DNA from: Rhizobium sp. BK602
Lineage (GTDB): Bacteria; Pseudomonadota; Alphaproteobacteria; Rhizobiales; Rhizobiaceae
Reading direction: 5' to 3'
Assembly: GCF_014195095.1 (NCBI RefSeq)
Contig: NZ_JACIBC010000001.1
Coordinates: forward strand, 310,001-374,000
Length of the DNA: 64,000 nucleotides
The notes under the pieces were generated by a model, which saw only the letters and a list, made by a program, of their open reading frames with translations, had not been told where the DNA came from and did no database searches. The stretch's first letter is position 1; every line of letters starts with the position of its first letter. A program made the translations under genes and the position numbers. Below, piece by piece: positions 57,013 to 64,000 of the stretch.

Positions 57013-58848
57013 ATGTTCCAGTCTTTCGACGTCACGTCCACCCCGCAATTCGGCCGCGAACGCGTTGCCGGCCTGCGATCCGCCTTCGGCGATCTCGACA
57101 TTGACGGCTTTCTCGTCCCCCGCGCGGACGAATATCAGGGCGAATACGTGCCTAAATGTTCCGAGCGTCTTGCCTGGCTCACGGGATTCACCGGATCGGC
57201 CGGTGTTGCATTGATAACACGGTCGCAAGCCGTTGTTTTCGTCGACGGCCGCTATGTGACGCAGCTTGCCGAGCAGGTGGACCGGTCCGTCTTCACCGGC
57301 GGCGATCTGGTCGGCGAGCCGCCGCATGTCTGGCTACCGCGCCATGCACCAAAGGGGTTCAGGCTCGGCATCGATCCATGGCTGCATACCGGCGCCGAGG
57401 TGCGGCGGTTGGAAAAGGCCCTGGCGGAGATCGACGGCAAGCTCGTCTTCCTGCCGCATAATCCGCTCGACAAACTCTGGAGCGATCGGCCGGCCGAGCC
57501 GCTTGGCGGTGTCATCATCCAGGACATCGGGCAGGCCGGTGTTTTGGCGCGGGACAAGCTCGCGACCATCGCAGCCGATCTGAAGGAAAAGAACCTCAAG
57601 GCGGCGCTGATCACCGATCCCTCCTCGGTCGCCTGGATCTTCAATATTCGCGGCAACGACGTGCCGCATACGCCGCATCCCCTGGCGCGCGCCATCATCT
57701 ATGCGCAAGGCGAGGCCGAACTCTTTCTCGACAAGCGCAAGACCAAGGTCGAGGCGGAAGCCTATCTTGCGCAGATCTGCAAGCAGCTTCCGCCGTCCGA
57801 TCTTGTCAAGCGGCTTGCCGCGGTTTCCGCAAATGGCGGGCGCATTCTCGTGGACCCGGACCTTGCGTCCTATGCGTTGACCGATCTCATCCGCCGCGAG
57901 GGCGGCGAGGTGGTGGAGGGGAACGATCCCGCCAAATTGCCTCGTGCCCGCAAGAATGCCGCCGAGATCAACGGTTCGGCCGCCGCCCATCTGCAGGACG
58001 GGGCCGCGATGGTCGAATTTCTCTATTGGCTTGAGACCAGCAAGCCCGGCACGGTGACGGAAATCGCCGCCGCCGAACGGCTGGAGGCTTGCCGCGCGCG
58101 CGTCGGCCAGAGCATGCAAAACCCGCTGAAGGACATTTCCTTCGACACGATCTCAGGCGCCGGCGAACATGCGGCGATCATGCATTATCGCGTGACGACG
58201 GAGAGCGACCGGCTGATCCAGGCCGGCGAACTCTTCCTGATCGATTCCGGGGCGCAATATATCAACGGCACCACGGACATCACCCGCACGGTGGGCATCG
58301 GCGCCGTCTCCGAGGAGCAGAAGCGGCTGTTCACACTGGTTCTGAAGGGCATGATCGCCATCAGCACGGCGCGCTTTCCCAAGGGAACGCGCGGCTGCGA
58401 CCTCGATCCGCTGGCGCGCATCTCGCTGTGGAAGGCCGGCGTCGATTTCGCCCATGGCACCGGCCATGGCGTCGGTTCCTATCTCTCGGTGCATGAGGGG
58501 CCGCAGCGTATTGCGCGGCTATCGACGCAGGAACTCTTGCCGGGCATGATCCTTTCGAACGAGCCGGGCTATTATCGTCCGGGCCATTTCGGCATCCGCA
58601 TCGAGAACCTGATCTATATTCGCGATCCGGAGGAGATCGAGGGCGGTGATATCGCCATGCTCGGTTTCGAGACGCTGACCTTCTGCCCGATCGACCGCAG
58701 CCTCGTCATCCCGCAACTCCTGACGCATGACGAGCTGCATTGGCTGAACGATTATCACGCCAGAACGCGGGAAGCGTTGATGCCGCTGATCCACGATGCG
58801 GATATCCGGGCATGGCTGGAAAATGCGACGCTGGAGCTCAGCCACTGA
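57013..58848 (+). CDS. Aminopeptidase P family (M24) metallopeptidase
   Basis: A 611-residue cytoplasmic enzyme. Two creatinase-like N-terminal domains (WLTGFTGSAGVALI, VFVDGRYVTQ and a repeat around residue 190) precede an M24 catalytic domain. Metal ligands are the Asp pair in LIDSGAQYINGTTDITRT, His in HGTGHGVGSYLSVHEGP, Glu in LSNEPGYY and a final Glu in GIRIENLIYI, all expected for a two-metal X-Pro aminopeptidase. The length (about 600) fits the large eukaryote-like XPNPEP1 group rather than the 440-residue PepP of E. coli. No neighbour is functionally linked. Confidence 0.92.
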   Translation: MFQSFDVTSTPQFGRERVAGLRSAFGDLDIDGFLVPRADEYQGEYVPKCSERLAWLTGFTGSAGVALITRSQAVVFVDGRYVTQLAEQVDRSVFTGGDLVGEPPHVWLPRHAPKGFRLGIDPWLHTGAEVRRLEKALAEIDGKLVFLPHNPLDKLWSDRPAEPLGGVIIQDIGQAGVLARDKLATIAADLKEKNLKAALITDPSSVAWIFNIRGNDVPHTPHPLARAIIYAQGEAELFLDKRKTKVEAEAYLAQICKQLPPSDLVKRLAAVSANGGRILVDPDLASYALTDLIRREGGEVVEGNDPAKLPRARKNAAEINGSAAAHLQDGAAMVEFLYWLETSKPGTVTEIAAAERLEACRARVGQSMQNPLKDISFDTISGAGEHAAIMHYRVTTESDRLIQAGELFLIDSGAQYINGTTDITRTVGIGAVSEEQKRLFTLVLKGMIAISTARFPKGTRGCDLDPLARISLWKAGVDFAHGTGHGVGSYLSVHEGPQRIARLSTQELLPGMILSNEPGYYRPGHFGIRIENLIYIRDPEEIEGGDIAMLGFETLTFCPIDRSLVIPQLLTHDELHWLNDYHARTREALMPLIHDADIRAWLENATLELSH

Positions 58849-58863
58849 GGCATCCGCCTCGTA

Positions 58864-58888
58864 GCCCTTCCGCGACATGCGGGAGGGC
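58864..58888. terminator. Hairpin between convergent peptidase and AzlD genes
   Basis: A 10-bp stem GCCCTTCCGC/GCGGGAGGGC (one G-T pair) with loop GACAT lies between the two stops. There is no T-run; a weak terminator at best. Confidence 0.35.
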
Positions 58889-58908
58889 GGATTGATGTTC
58901 ACGAGACC

Positions 58909-59220
58909 TCAAACGCCTGCGAAATGTCTCCAGGCGATCACGATGACCCATCCGGCAATCAACATATAGGTCGAGGAGAAGCGCAGGCCGACGAGCAGGG
59001 CGGCGACCATCGCCACCTTGGTGTCCCAGCCGCCATTGAAGAAGGCGGGGGCGACGAGGGTGGTCAGAACGGCGGCGGGAACGGCATTCAGGGCCGCTTC
59101 GACGCGCGGCGGGATGCGGGTCATCTTGACGATGAGGATATAGCCGCCGATGCGCGTCAGGAAGGTGACGACGGCCGCCGTGAGGATCAGCAGGACCATG
59201 TGCAGGTTGAAATCGAGCAT
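58909..59220 (-). CDS. AzlD-family branched-chain amino-acid exporter subunit
   Basis: A 103-residue protein with about four membrane spans and the AzlD pattern: LTRIGGYILI, PPRVEAALNAVPAAVLTTLVAP and TKVAMVAALLVGLRF. AzlD is the small partner of AzlC in a two-part exporter of branched-chain amino acids. The ATG at 59220 lies 2 nt after the AzlC stop, so the pair is co-translated. The substrate is inferred from family only. Confidence 0.88.
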   Translation of the reverse strand: MLDFNLHMVLLILTAAVVTFLTRIGGYILIVKMTRIPPRVEAALNAVPAAVLTTLVAPAFFNGGWDTKVAMVAALLVGLRFSSTYMLIAGWVIVIAWRHFAGV

Positions 59221-59222
59221 GG

Positions 59223-59945
59223 TCAGACCTCGTGATGCTCGTGGGCGAGATCGGGCTTCCGGTTCGCCTTGACCGGCGGCAGGATGGCGGCAAGCGCCAC
59301 GCCGGCGAGCGCGCCGATGCTGACATGCCAGGGCGAGCCGACGTAGCGATAGGCGACGGCCGAAGCGGCAGCGCTGGCGATGACGACAGGCAGGAAGTTG
59401 TCGCGCCGGCGGAAGCCGATGACGATGCCGAGGAAATAGACCGGCAGCAGGATATCGAGGCCGATCGCCTTGGGGTCGCCGATCATGCTGCCGAGCAGGC
59501 CGCCGATGAGGCTGAGCGTGATCCAGGTGACATAGATGACCGCAGCGAAGCCGAAATACCATGCGAAGGTAACGGGCTTGCCGCTCTCATGACGCTTGAC
59601 CGTCTCGGCGAATTGCGGATCGACCAGCAGGAAGAAGGTGAAGAATTTTTCGACGGGCGAAAAATGCCGGATATAGCGGGCGATCGCAGCGGAATAGAGC
59701 ACATGGCGGAAATTGACAGCCAGGATCGACAGCACGATCAGCCAGGCCTGGACATTGTGGCTGAAGAGATCGATGCCGACCATCTGGCTGGCGCCGGCAT
59801 AGACGGTGCCGCTCATCAGGGTGAGCTCGCCGAGCGACATGCCCTGATCGCGCGCCAGGGCACCGAACAATGCGCCGAACGGCGCTGCCGCCAGAGCGAC
59901 GGGAGCACCACCCTTCAAGCCGTCAAGAAAATCCGCGCGACTCAT
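59223..59945 (-). CDS. AzlC-family branched-chain amino-acid exporter subunit
   Basis: A 240-residue integral membrane protein with about seven or eight spans. It starts FLDGLKGGAPVALAAAPFGALFGALA and has MSGTVYAGASQMVGIDLF and ILAVNFRHVLYSAAIA, the AzlC signatures; the C-terminus is charged and His-rich (HEHHEV). With AzlD it exports branched-chain amino acids or their analogues. I chose the ATG at 59945, which has GGAG 6 nt upstream; an ATG 12 nt earlier would have a poorer site. Confidence 0.9.
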   Translation of the reverse strand: MSRADFLDGLKGGAPVALAAAPFGALFGALARDQGMSLGELTLMSGTVYAGASQMVGIDLFSHNVQAWLIVLSILAVNFRHVLYSAAIARYIRHFSPVEKFFTFFLLVDPQFAETVKRHESGKPVTFAWYFGFAAVIYVTWITLSLIGGLLGSMIGDPKAIGLDILLPVYFLGIVIGFRRRDNFLPVVIASAAASAVAYRYVGSPWHVSIGALAGVALAAILPPVKANRKPDLAHEHHEV

Positions 59946-60182
59946 CGTCCGCTCCATCCTTCGTGGAAAGCCCAGCGCCTTTGCCCTTCGGACCCGCATG
60001 GATCAAAGGTACAGGTGCGAAGCAGGAATGCTGTTGCGATTTTGCGCATTCGTTCGTTTGCGCGGCGCAATCGGAGCTGTAAGCTGCGCAGGCAATGTCG
60101 GCAATTCAATTTCCTTGATGGGTCAATTGATTTCTTTGATCCAGCCCATTGGATTTGCGCGGAAAACCCCTGGGTGTCACAG

Positions 60183-60434
60183 ATGAAGAAGATCACGTTC
60201 CCGAAAGAAGAGAAGGCCGCGATCGTGGCCCGCCTGCAGCAGTATTTCAGCGACGAGCTCGACCAGACGATCGGCACGCTGCCGGCGGAATTTTTGCTCG
60301 ATTTCTTCGCGACCGAAATCGGTCCGCATTTCTACAATCAGGGCCTGCGCGACGCCCACGCGGCTCTGATGGCCAAGATGGAGGATTTCGGCGAGGCGAT
60401 CTATGTGTTGGAGAGGGAAGCGGAGAAGCGCTGA
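60183..60434 (+). CDS. DUF2164 family protein
   Basis: An 83-residue cytoplasmic protein, mostly helical and acidic. MKKITFPKEEKAAIVARLQQYF and the central GTLPAEFLLDFFATEIGPHFYNQGL match the DUF2164 family, whose function is unknown. The protein is full length for the family. Its stop lies 5 nt from the convergent panB stop, so there is almost no intergenic space. Confidence 0.88.
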   Translation: MKKITFPKEEKAAIVARLQQYFSDELDQTIGTLPAEFLLDFFATEIGPHFYNQGLRDAHAALMAKMEDFGEAIYVLEREAEKR

Positions 60435-60439
60435 CCGGT

Positions 60440-61261
60440 TTACGTCTTCGGTTGGAACGTATGTTCCGGCCCCGGGAATCTCCGGGCCTTCACGTCCTGC
60501 GCATAGGCTTCCACCGCCTGGGAGATGGTTGGCGCCAGCTCGGCGAAATGCTTGACGAAGCGGGGCTTGAAGTCACTGAAGAGGCCGAGCATGTCATCGG
60601 AGACCAGCACCTGGCCATCGCAGGCGGGCGAGGCACCGATGCCGATCGTCGGGATGTCGACCGAGGCGGTGATTTCGCGGGCGAGCGGCTCCACCGTGCC
60701 CTCGATCAGAAGCGCGAAGGCGCCGGCGTCGGTAATCGCCCTGGCGTCGCGCCGGATCTTGTCTGCTTCCTCGTTCGAACGGCCGAGCGAACGATAGCCG
60801 CCGGTCGTGTTGACCTTTTGCGGCATCAGCCCGACATGGCCGAAGACCGGGATGCCGCGGCTCACCAGGAAGGCGACGGTCTCGGCCATCTCTTCGCCGC
60901 CCTCCAGCTTGACGCCGTCGGAGCCGGTTTCCTTCAGCACGCGGGCGGCATTGCGGAAGGCCTGTTCCTTCGATTCCTGATAGGAGCCGAAGGGCAAGTC
61001 GACGATGACGCAGGCGCTCTCGACGCCGCGCATCACCGCCTGGCCATGGGCGATCATCATCTCCATGGTCACGCCGACCGTCGATTCCAGGCCATAAAGC
61101 ACCATGCCGAGGGAATCGCCGACCAGAAGCAGGTCGCAATGCGGATCGAGCAGGCGGGCGATCGGCGTCGTATAGGCCGTCAGGCTGACGATGGGGCGCG
61201 TGCCCTTCATGGCCTCGATTGCGGAAGGGGTGATGCGTTTGGTGCGTCCGGCAGCGCTCAT
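60440..61261 (-). CDS. panB: 3-methyl-2-oxobutanoate hydroxymethyltransferase
   Basis: A 273-residue TIM-barrel enzyme that moves a one-carbon unit from 5,10-methylene-THF onto alpha-ketoisovalerate to make ketopantoate. Signatures: [33 protein letters not shown] (metal-binding Asp), [22 protein letters not shown] and [11 protein letters not shown]. Length is normal. It starts 1 nt after the panC stop; panC is upstream, so the operon order is panC-panB. Substrate folate links it loosely to metF elsewhere in the window. Confidence 0.96.
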   Translation of the reverse strand: MSAAGRTKRITPSAIEAMKGTRPIVSLTAYTTPIARLLDPHCDLLLVGDSLGMVLYGLESTVGVTMEMMIAHGQAVMRGVESACVIVDLPFGSYQESKEQAFRNAARVLKETGSDGVKLEGGEEMAETVAFLVSRGIPVFGHVGLMPQKVNTTGGYRSLGRSNEEADKIRRDARAITDAGAFALLIEGTVEPLAREITASVDIPTIGIGASPACDGQVLVSDDMLGLFSDFKPRFVKHFAELAPTISQAVEAYAQDVKARRFPGPEHTFQPKT

Positions 61262-61262
61262 G

Positions 61263-62138
61263 TCAGGCAGCCTCGTTGTTGGCGATCAGTCCATGGCCGA
61301 TCACGCGGTTGTCGAGCAGGCGGGTGGTGCCGATACGGACGAAGAGAGCGACGAGGATCGGCTGTCCCTGCAGCGAGGCCAGAGGCTCCAGCGTATCCGG
61401 ATGGCGGACGGCGACGACTTCGGCGTTCGCCAGCGGCTCCCCGGCGATGAAGGCTTGCAATCCGGCCTCGAGAGCGGCTGGATCGTCGATGCCCTTGCGA
61501 TAGAGCCGTTCCGCCTCCGCGAGCGCCTTCGGCACGATGACGGCAGCGGCGCGTTCGTCTTTCGACAGGTAGACGTTGCGGGAGGATAGCGCCAGTCCGT
61601 CGGCATCGCGGACGGTCGGCACCGGCACGACGCGGACCGGCTGGGCGAGATCCTCCACCATGCGGCGGATGATCGCCACCTGCTGGTAGTCCTTCTCGCC
61701 GAAATAGGCGCTATCGGGCTGGACGATGTTGAAAAGCTTGGTGACGACCGTGGCAACGCCGGCAAAGTGGCCGGGGCGGACGGCGCCTTCCAGCTCCATG
61801 CCGAGCTTCGGCACGTCGACGACCGTCTCCATCGGTCGGGGGTACATGTCGCCGACGCCGGGCGCGAAGATGAAATCGACCTTGCCGCCGCACAGCATGG
61901 CGCTGTCCCGTTCGAGATCGCGCGGATATTTCGCCAGATCCTCATTGGCGCCGAATTGCAGCGGATTGACGAAGATGGAGACGACCACAATATCGTTTTC
62001 CGCCGTGGCGCGGGAGACCAGCTCCATATGGCCGGCGTGCAGATAGCCCATGGTCGGCACCAGGCCGATGCTCTTGCCCGCCCTGCGGTGAGCGGCAAGC
62101 CGCTCGCGCAATGCGGCTATGGTGCTGACAGTCTCCAT
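61263..62138 (-). CDS. panC: Pantoate-beta-alanine ligase
   Basis: A 291-residue enzyme joining pantoate to beta-alanine with ATP to give pantothenate. The nucleotidyl-transferase motif [12 protein letters not shown] (HxGH) is at about residue 26; [28 protein letters not shown] and the KMSKS-like LSSRNVYLS follow. The ATG at 62138 has GGAGGAG upstream, which rules out the longer in-frame extension. It leads the panC-panB pair. panD is not in the window. Confidence 0.96.
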   Translation of the reverse strand: METVSTIAALRERLAAHRRAGKSIGLVPTMGYLHAGHMELVSRATAENDIVVVSIFVNPLQFGANEDLAKYPRDLERDSAMLCGGKVDFIFAPGVGDMYPRPMETVVDVPKLGMELEGAVRPGHFAGVATVVTKLFNIVQPDSAYFGEKDYQQVAIIRRMVEDLAQPVRVVPVPTVRDADGLALSSRNVYLSKDERAAAVIVPKALAEAERLYRKGIDDPAALEAGLQAFIAGEPLANAEVVAVRHPDTLEPLASLQGQPILVALFVRIGTTRLLDNRVIGHGLIANNEAA

Positions 62139-62336
62139 GATGCTCCTCCACGGACGCGCCGCCCGGCGCTTGCCCGCCTCCCGTCTTTTATTTGGCGGCT
62201 CTTCTAACGTGTGCAGTGCAAAAAGGCAATTCAAGGAGGGCGGTCACTGGCCCTGGTGGTTCGAGCCGACCCCGATCTATCAAACCTTCTCATATAGCTT
62301 AGCGCTTTCCTCAATCTTTTGCGTTTATCTGCCGTC

Positions 62337-63734
62337 ATGGCGAAGATCGTGGCATTGGCGGCGTATTTTTATCAGGCGGCGGTGGCTTTCGGGCTGCTGA
62401 TCGCGGTGGCACATCTGCTGACGCCGGCGGATTACGCGGCCTATTCGCTGTTCATCTCGATCAGCCAGTTCACGGCCATCTTCTGTTTCGAATGGATTCG
62501 CTTCGCCTGCAGCCGTTTCTATCCCGGCCAGGAGCCCGGAAGCGAGGCGGCGGAGCGGATGGCGCTACGCATGGAATTCGCTGCCTGCGCGGTGCTCTGC
62601 ATTCTGGCCGCCTGCGCCTCGATCTTTTTCGCCGTGCCGGGGGAGATCGCCGTGCTCGGCGGTCTGGTGGCGATTTTTCAAGGCGCTAGCGACCTGCATC
62701 TGACCATGCTGCGCTTCCGACAGGAGTTCCGTGCCTTTTCGCGGCTTCAGGGTTCGCGCGCCACTATTCTCGCCGCCGGCACGCTGGTCGGCGCGGCGAT
62801 TGCGCCGACTTTCACTTGCACCGTGGCCGGCCTGCTCGGCGGTTATGTCGCCTACAGCCTGCTGGCGATGGTGCTGACCCGCAACAGCTTGCACGAAGCG
62901 GCAAGCCTGGAGCCGTCGCTGGTGCGCAAGCATTTCGTCTATGGCAGCGTCGCGGCCGGCGCTTCCGTCATCGGTCTTCTGGCGCCGCTGGGTCTGAAAT
63001 CGATCCTGACAGCGGCTCTCGGAGCAGGGGGCGCGGCCGGCGCATTGCTGGCGCTCGACCTGCTGCAACGGCCATTCATTCTGATCGTTTCCGCCCTGCA
63101 GGCGATCCAGTATCCGGATGTGGTCGCCACCTATGACCGCGAGGGCACCACGCCGGCATTCAGGCGGCAGCTCGGTGGCTATTATTCGTTGCTCTCGGGC
63201 TTCACGCTGATGACGGCGGCGGGCCTTTTCGCGCTTCTGCAGCCCATTGGGCATATCGTCATCGCGCCCGGCCTGCGCGAGGGATTTCTGGCCGCAGCAC
63301 CGTTCGTCACCGGTCTTGCCGCCTGCCGCGCCCTGACCTTCAACATGCTGCCGACGCCGGCGCATCTGCGCCATCGGCTGCTGGCGATTTTCCTGCTGGC
63401 GGCGGCGGACTGCGTGCTGCTCAATGCGGGAGCCTTTGCGGCCGGCCATCTCGTTGGCTTCAGCGATGGTGCGCTGATGGCAGGCGGCATGGCCGGCGCG
63501 CTTGTCGCGATGGGATTCGGCGTGAAGGTGCTGATGTCGCTGCCCTTCGATTTCGTCCGGCAGCCGGTCGTCCTGTCGGCGATAGCGCTGGCGCTGCCGG
63601 TGCTGGCGACCGCCGGCTTCGATTATTCGCTATGGGTTTCTGTCGGCGCTGGCATCGTCGGCGGTGCTGCCTTCTGCCTGTTCGGGCTCTATAGCTATTT
63701 CGTCACGATGTTTCGCCCGCAGGCGCAGTCCTAG
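62337..63734 (+). CDS. Polysaccharide/oligosaccharide flippase-like membrane protein
   Basis: A 465-residue protein with about twelve to fourteen hydrophobic segments and few polar loops. The start ALAAYFYQAAVAFGLLIAVAHLLTPADYAAYSLF resembles Wzx/RfbX-type lipopolysaccharide exporters (MOP superfamily). Such proteins flip undecaprenyl-linked sugars across the inner membrane. The glycosyltransferase fragment that follows on the opposite strand fits a surface polysaccharide locus continuing beyond the window. I chose the ATG at 62337, though the ribosome binding site is poor. The family is fairly clear, the substrate is not. Confidence 0.8.
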   Translation: MAKIVALAAYFYQAAVAFGLLIAVAHLLTPADYAAYSLFISISQFTAIFCFEWIRFACSRFYPGQEPGSEAAERMALRMEFAACAVLCILAACASIFFAVPGEIAVLGGLVAIFQGASDLHLTMLRFRQEFRAFSRLQGSRATILAAGTLVGAAIAPTFTCTVAGLLGGYVAYSLLAMVLTRNSLHEAASLEPSLVRKHFVYGSVAAGASVIGLLAPLGLKSILTAALGAGGAAGALLALDLLQRPFILIVSALQAIQYPDVVATYDREGTTPAFRRQLGGYYSLLSGFTLMTAAGLFALLQPIGHIVIAPGLREGFLAAAPFVTGLAACRALTFNMLPTPAHLRHRLLAIFLLAAADCVLLNAGAFAAGHLVGFSDGALMAGGMAGALVAMGFGVKVLMSLPFDFVRQPVVLSAIALALPVLATAGFDYSLWVSVGAGIVGGAAFCLFGLYSYFVTMFRPQAQS

Positions 63735-63735
63735 A

Positions 63736-63779
63736 GCAATTCCAGGAAAAGTGCGCAGCGGTTTTCCGTCCGGAATTGC
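63736..63779. repeat. Palindromic intergenic repeat, rhizobial type
   Basis: Two nested inverted repeats, GCAATTCC/GGAATTGC (63736-63743 with 63772-63779) and GGAAAA/TTTTCC (63745-63750 with 63762-63767), begin 2 nt after the flippase stop codon. This form is widespread in rhizobial intergenic DNA. It may also end transcription between the convergent genes. Confidence 0.65.
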
Positions 63780-63794
63780 TTAAAAAACAATGAG

Positions 63795-64000
63795 CTAGAG
63801 CGCTTCCAGCATCGCCAATATGCGATCAGCGCTGCGGTCCCAGGAAAATCGGGCGACATTCCGTCGGCCCTTTTGGCGCAATTCCTCGCGCAATTCCTCG
63901 TCGCCGGCGATCCGCCGCATGGCCTCGACCAGCTCATCCTCTTGTGACGGATCGAAATAGAGCGCGGCATCGCCGGACGCCTCGCGCACGGCCGGGATAT
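63795..64000 (-). CDS. Glycosyltransferase family 4-like (C-terminal end only)
   Basis: The last 68 residues of a gene that enters from the right edge. GDAALYFDPSQEDELVEAM, then IAGDEELREELRQKGRRN and FSWDRSADRIL, match the C-terminal end of GT-B glycosyltransferases of family 4, where the loop region precedes the final helix. The 5' part is missing, so the specific donor and acceptor cannot be guessed. It is convergent with the flippase-like gene and fits a polysaccharide locus. Confidence 0.75.
   Translation of the reverse strand, partial: IPAVREASGDAALYFDPSQEDELVEAMRRIAGDEELREELRQKGRRNVARFSWDRSADRILAMLEAL

Overview
The window is about 64 kb of GC-rich alphaproteobacterial chromosome, most likely from a member of the Rhizobiaceae (Rhizobium/Agrobacterium/Sinorhizobium group). 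The evidence is the complete division and cell-wall (dcw) cluster with a long FtsZ whose linker is rich in P, Q and A, a betaine-lipid btaA-btaB pair, a PPi-dependent phosphofructokinase, an ArsR-methyltransferase fusion regulator (SahR type) beside metF, and a palindromic intergenic repeat of a kind familiar from rhizobia. The species cannot be fixed from this sequence. I saw no tRNA, rRNA, transposase, integrase, phage gene or CRISPR array; the one structural RNA found is RNase P RNA.

Layout. 1-2.7 kb (minus): an apparent operon of alpha/beta hydrolase, EamA transporter and a family III CoA-transferase cut by the window edge. 2.8-7.6 kb (plus): secreted RNase T2, ABC-F protein EttA, SahR-like regulator with a 16-bp palindromic operator candidate, and metF. 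7.6-11.2 kb (minus): a 25-codon membrane peptide, a second EamA transporter, an MltB-like lytic transglycosylase and a GH25 lipoprotein. 11.4-13.3 kb (minus): btaA-btaB with PHO-box-like repeats upstream. 13.5-22 kb: serine hydrolase, lytic transglycosylase lipoprotein, LysE exporter, pfp, a TerB/J-domain protein coupled to an AmpD-like amidase, a small lytic transglycosylase, an FAD oxidoreductase and rnpB.

22.6-44.8 kb is the dcw cluster, all on plus except one inverted transporter: four 10-bp-phased MraZ-box-like repeats, mraZ, rsmH, ftsL, ftsI, murE, murF, mraY, murD, ftsW, murG, murC, murB, terminator, [MHS transporter on minus, aqpZ on plus], ddl, ftsQ, ftsA, ftsZ, terminator. It continues with lpxC, bamD, recN and ligA. 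Many junctions overlap by 1-4 nt, indicating translational coupling. Together these genes make lipid II, flip and polymerise it at the septum, build the Z-ring, begin lipid A synthesis and assemble outer-membrane proteins.

51-64 kb is mixed housekeeping: GNAT acetyltransferase, CreA, an orphan CheW, a SCO-type copper protein, FAD monooxygenase, prmA, a 46-codon small protein, an M24 aminopeptidase, AzlCD amino-acid exporter, a DUF2164 protein, panC-panB, a polysaccharide flippase-like membrane protein and the C-terminal end of a glycosyltransferase.

Most of the window is conserved core genome, and I found no convincing undescribed multi-gene system. The points worth a second look are regulatory sites (MraZ repeats, SahR palindrome, PHO boxes, CtrA-like sites), two small genes and the non-canonical insertion inside the dcw cluster.
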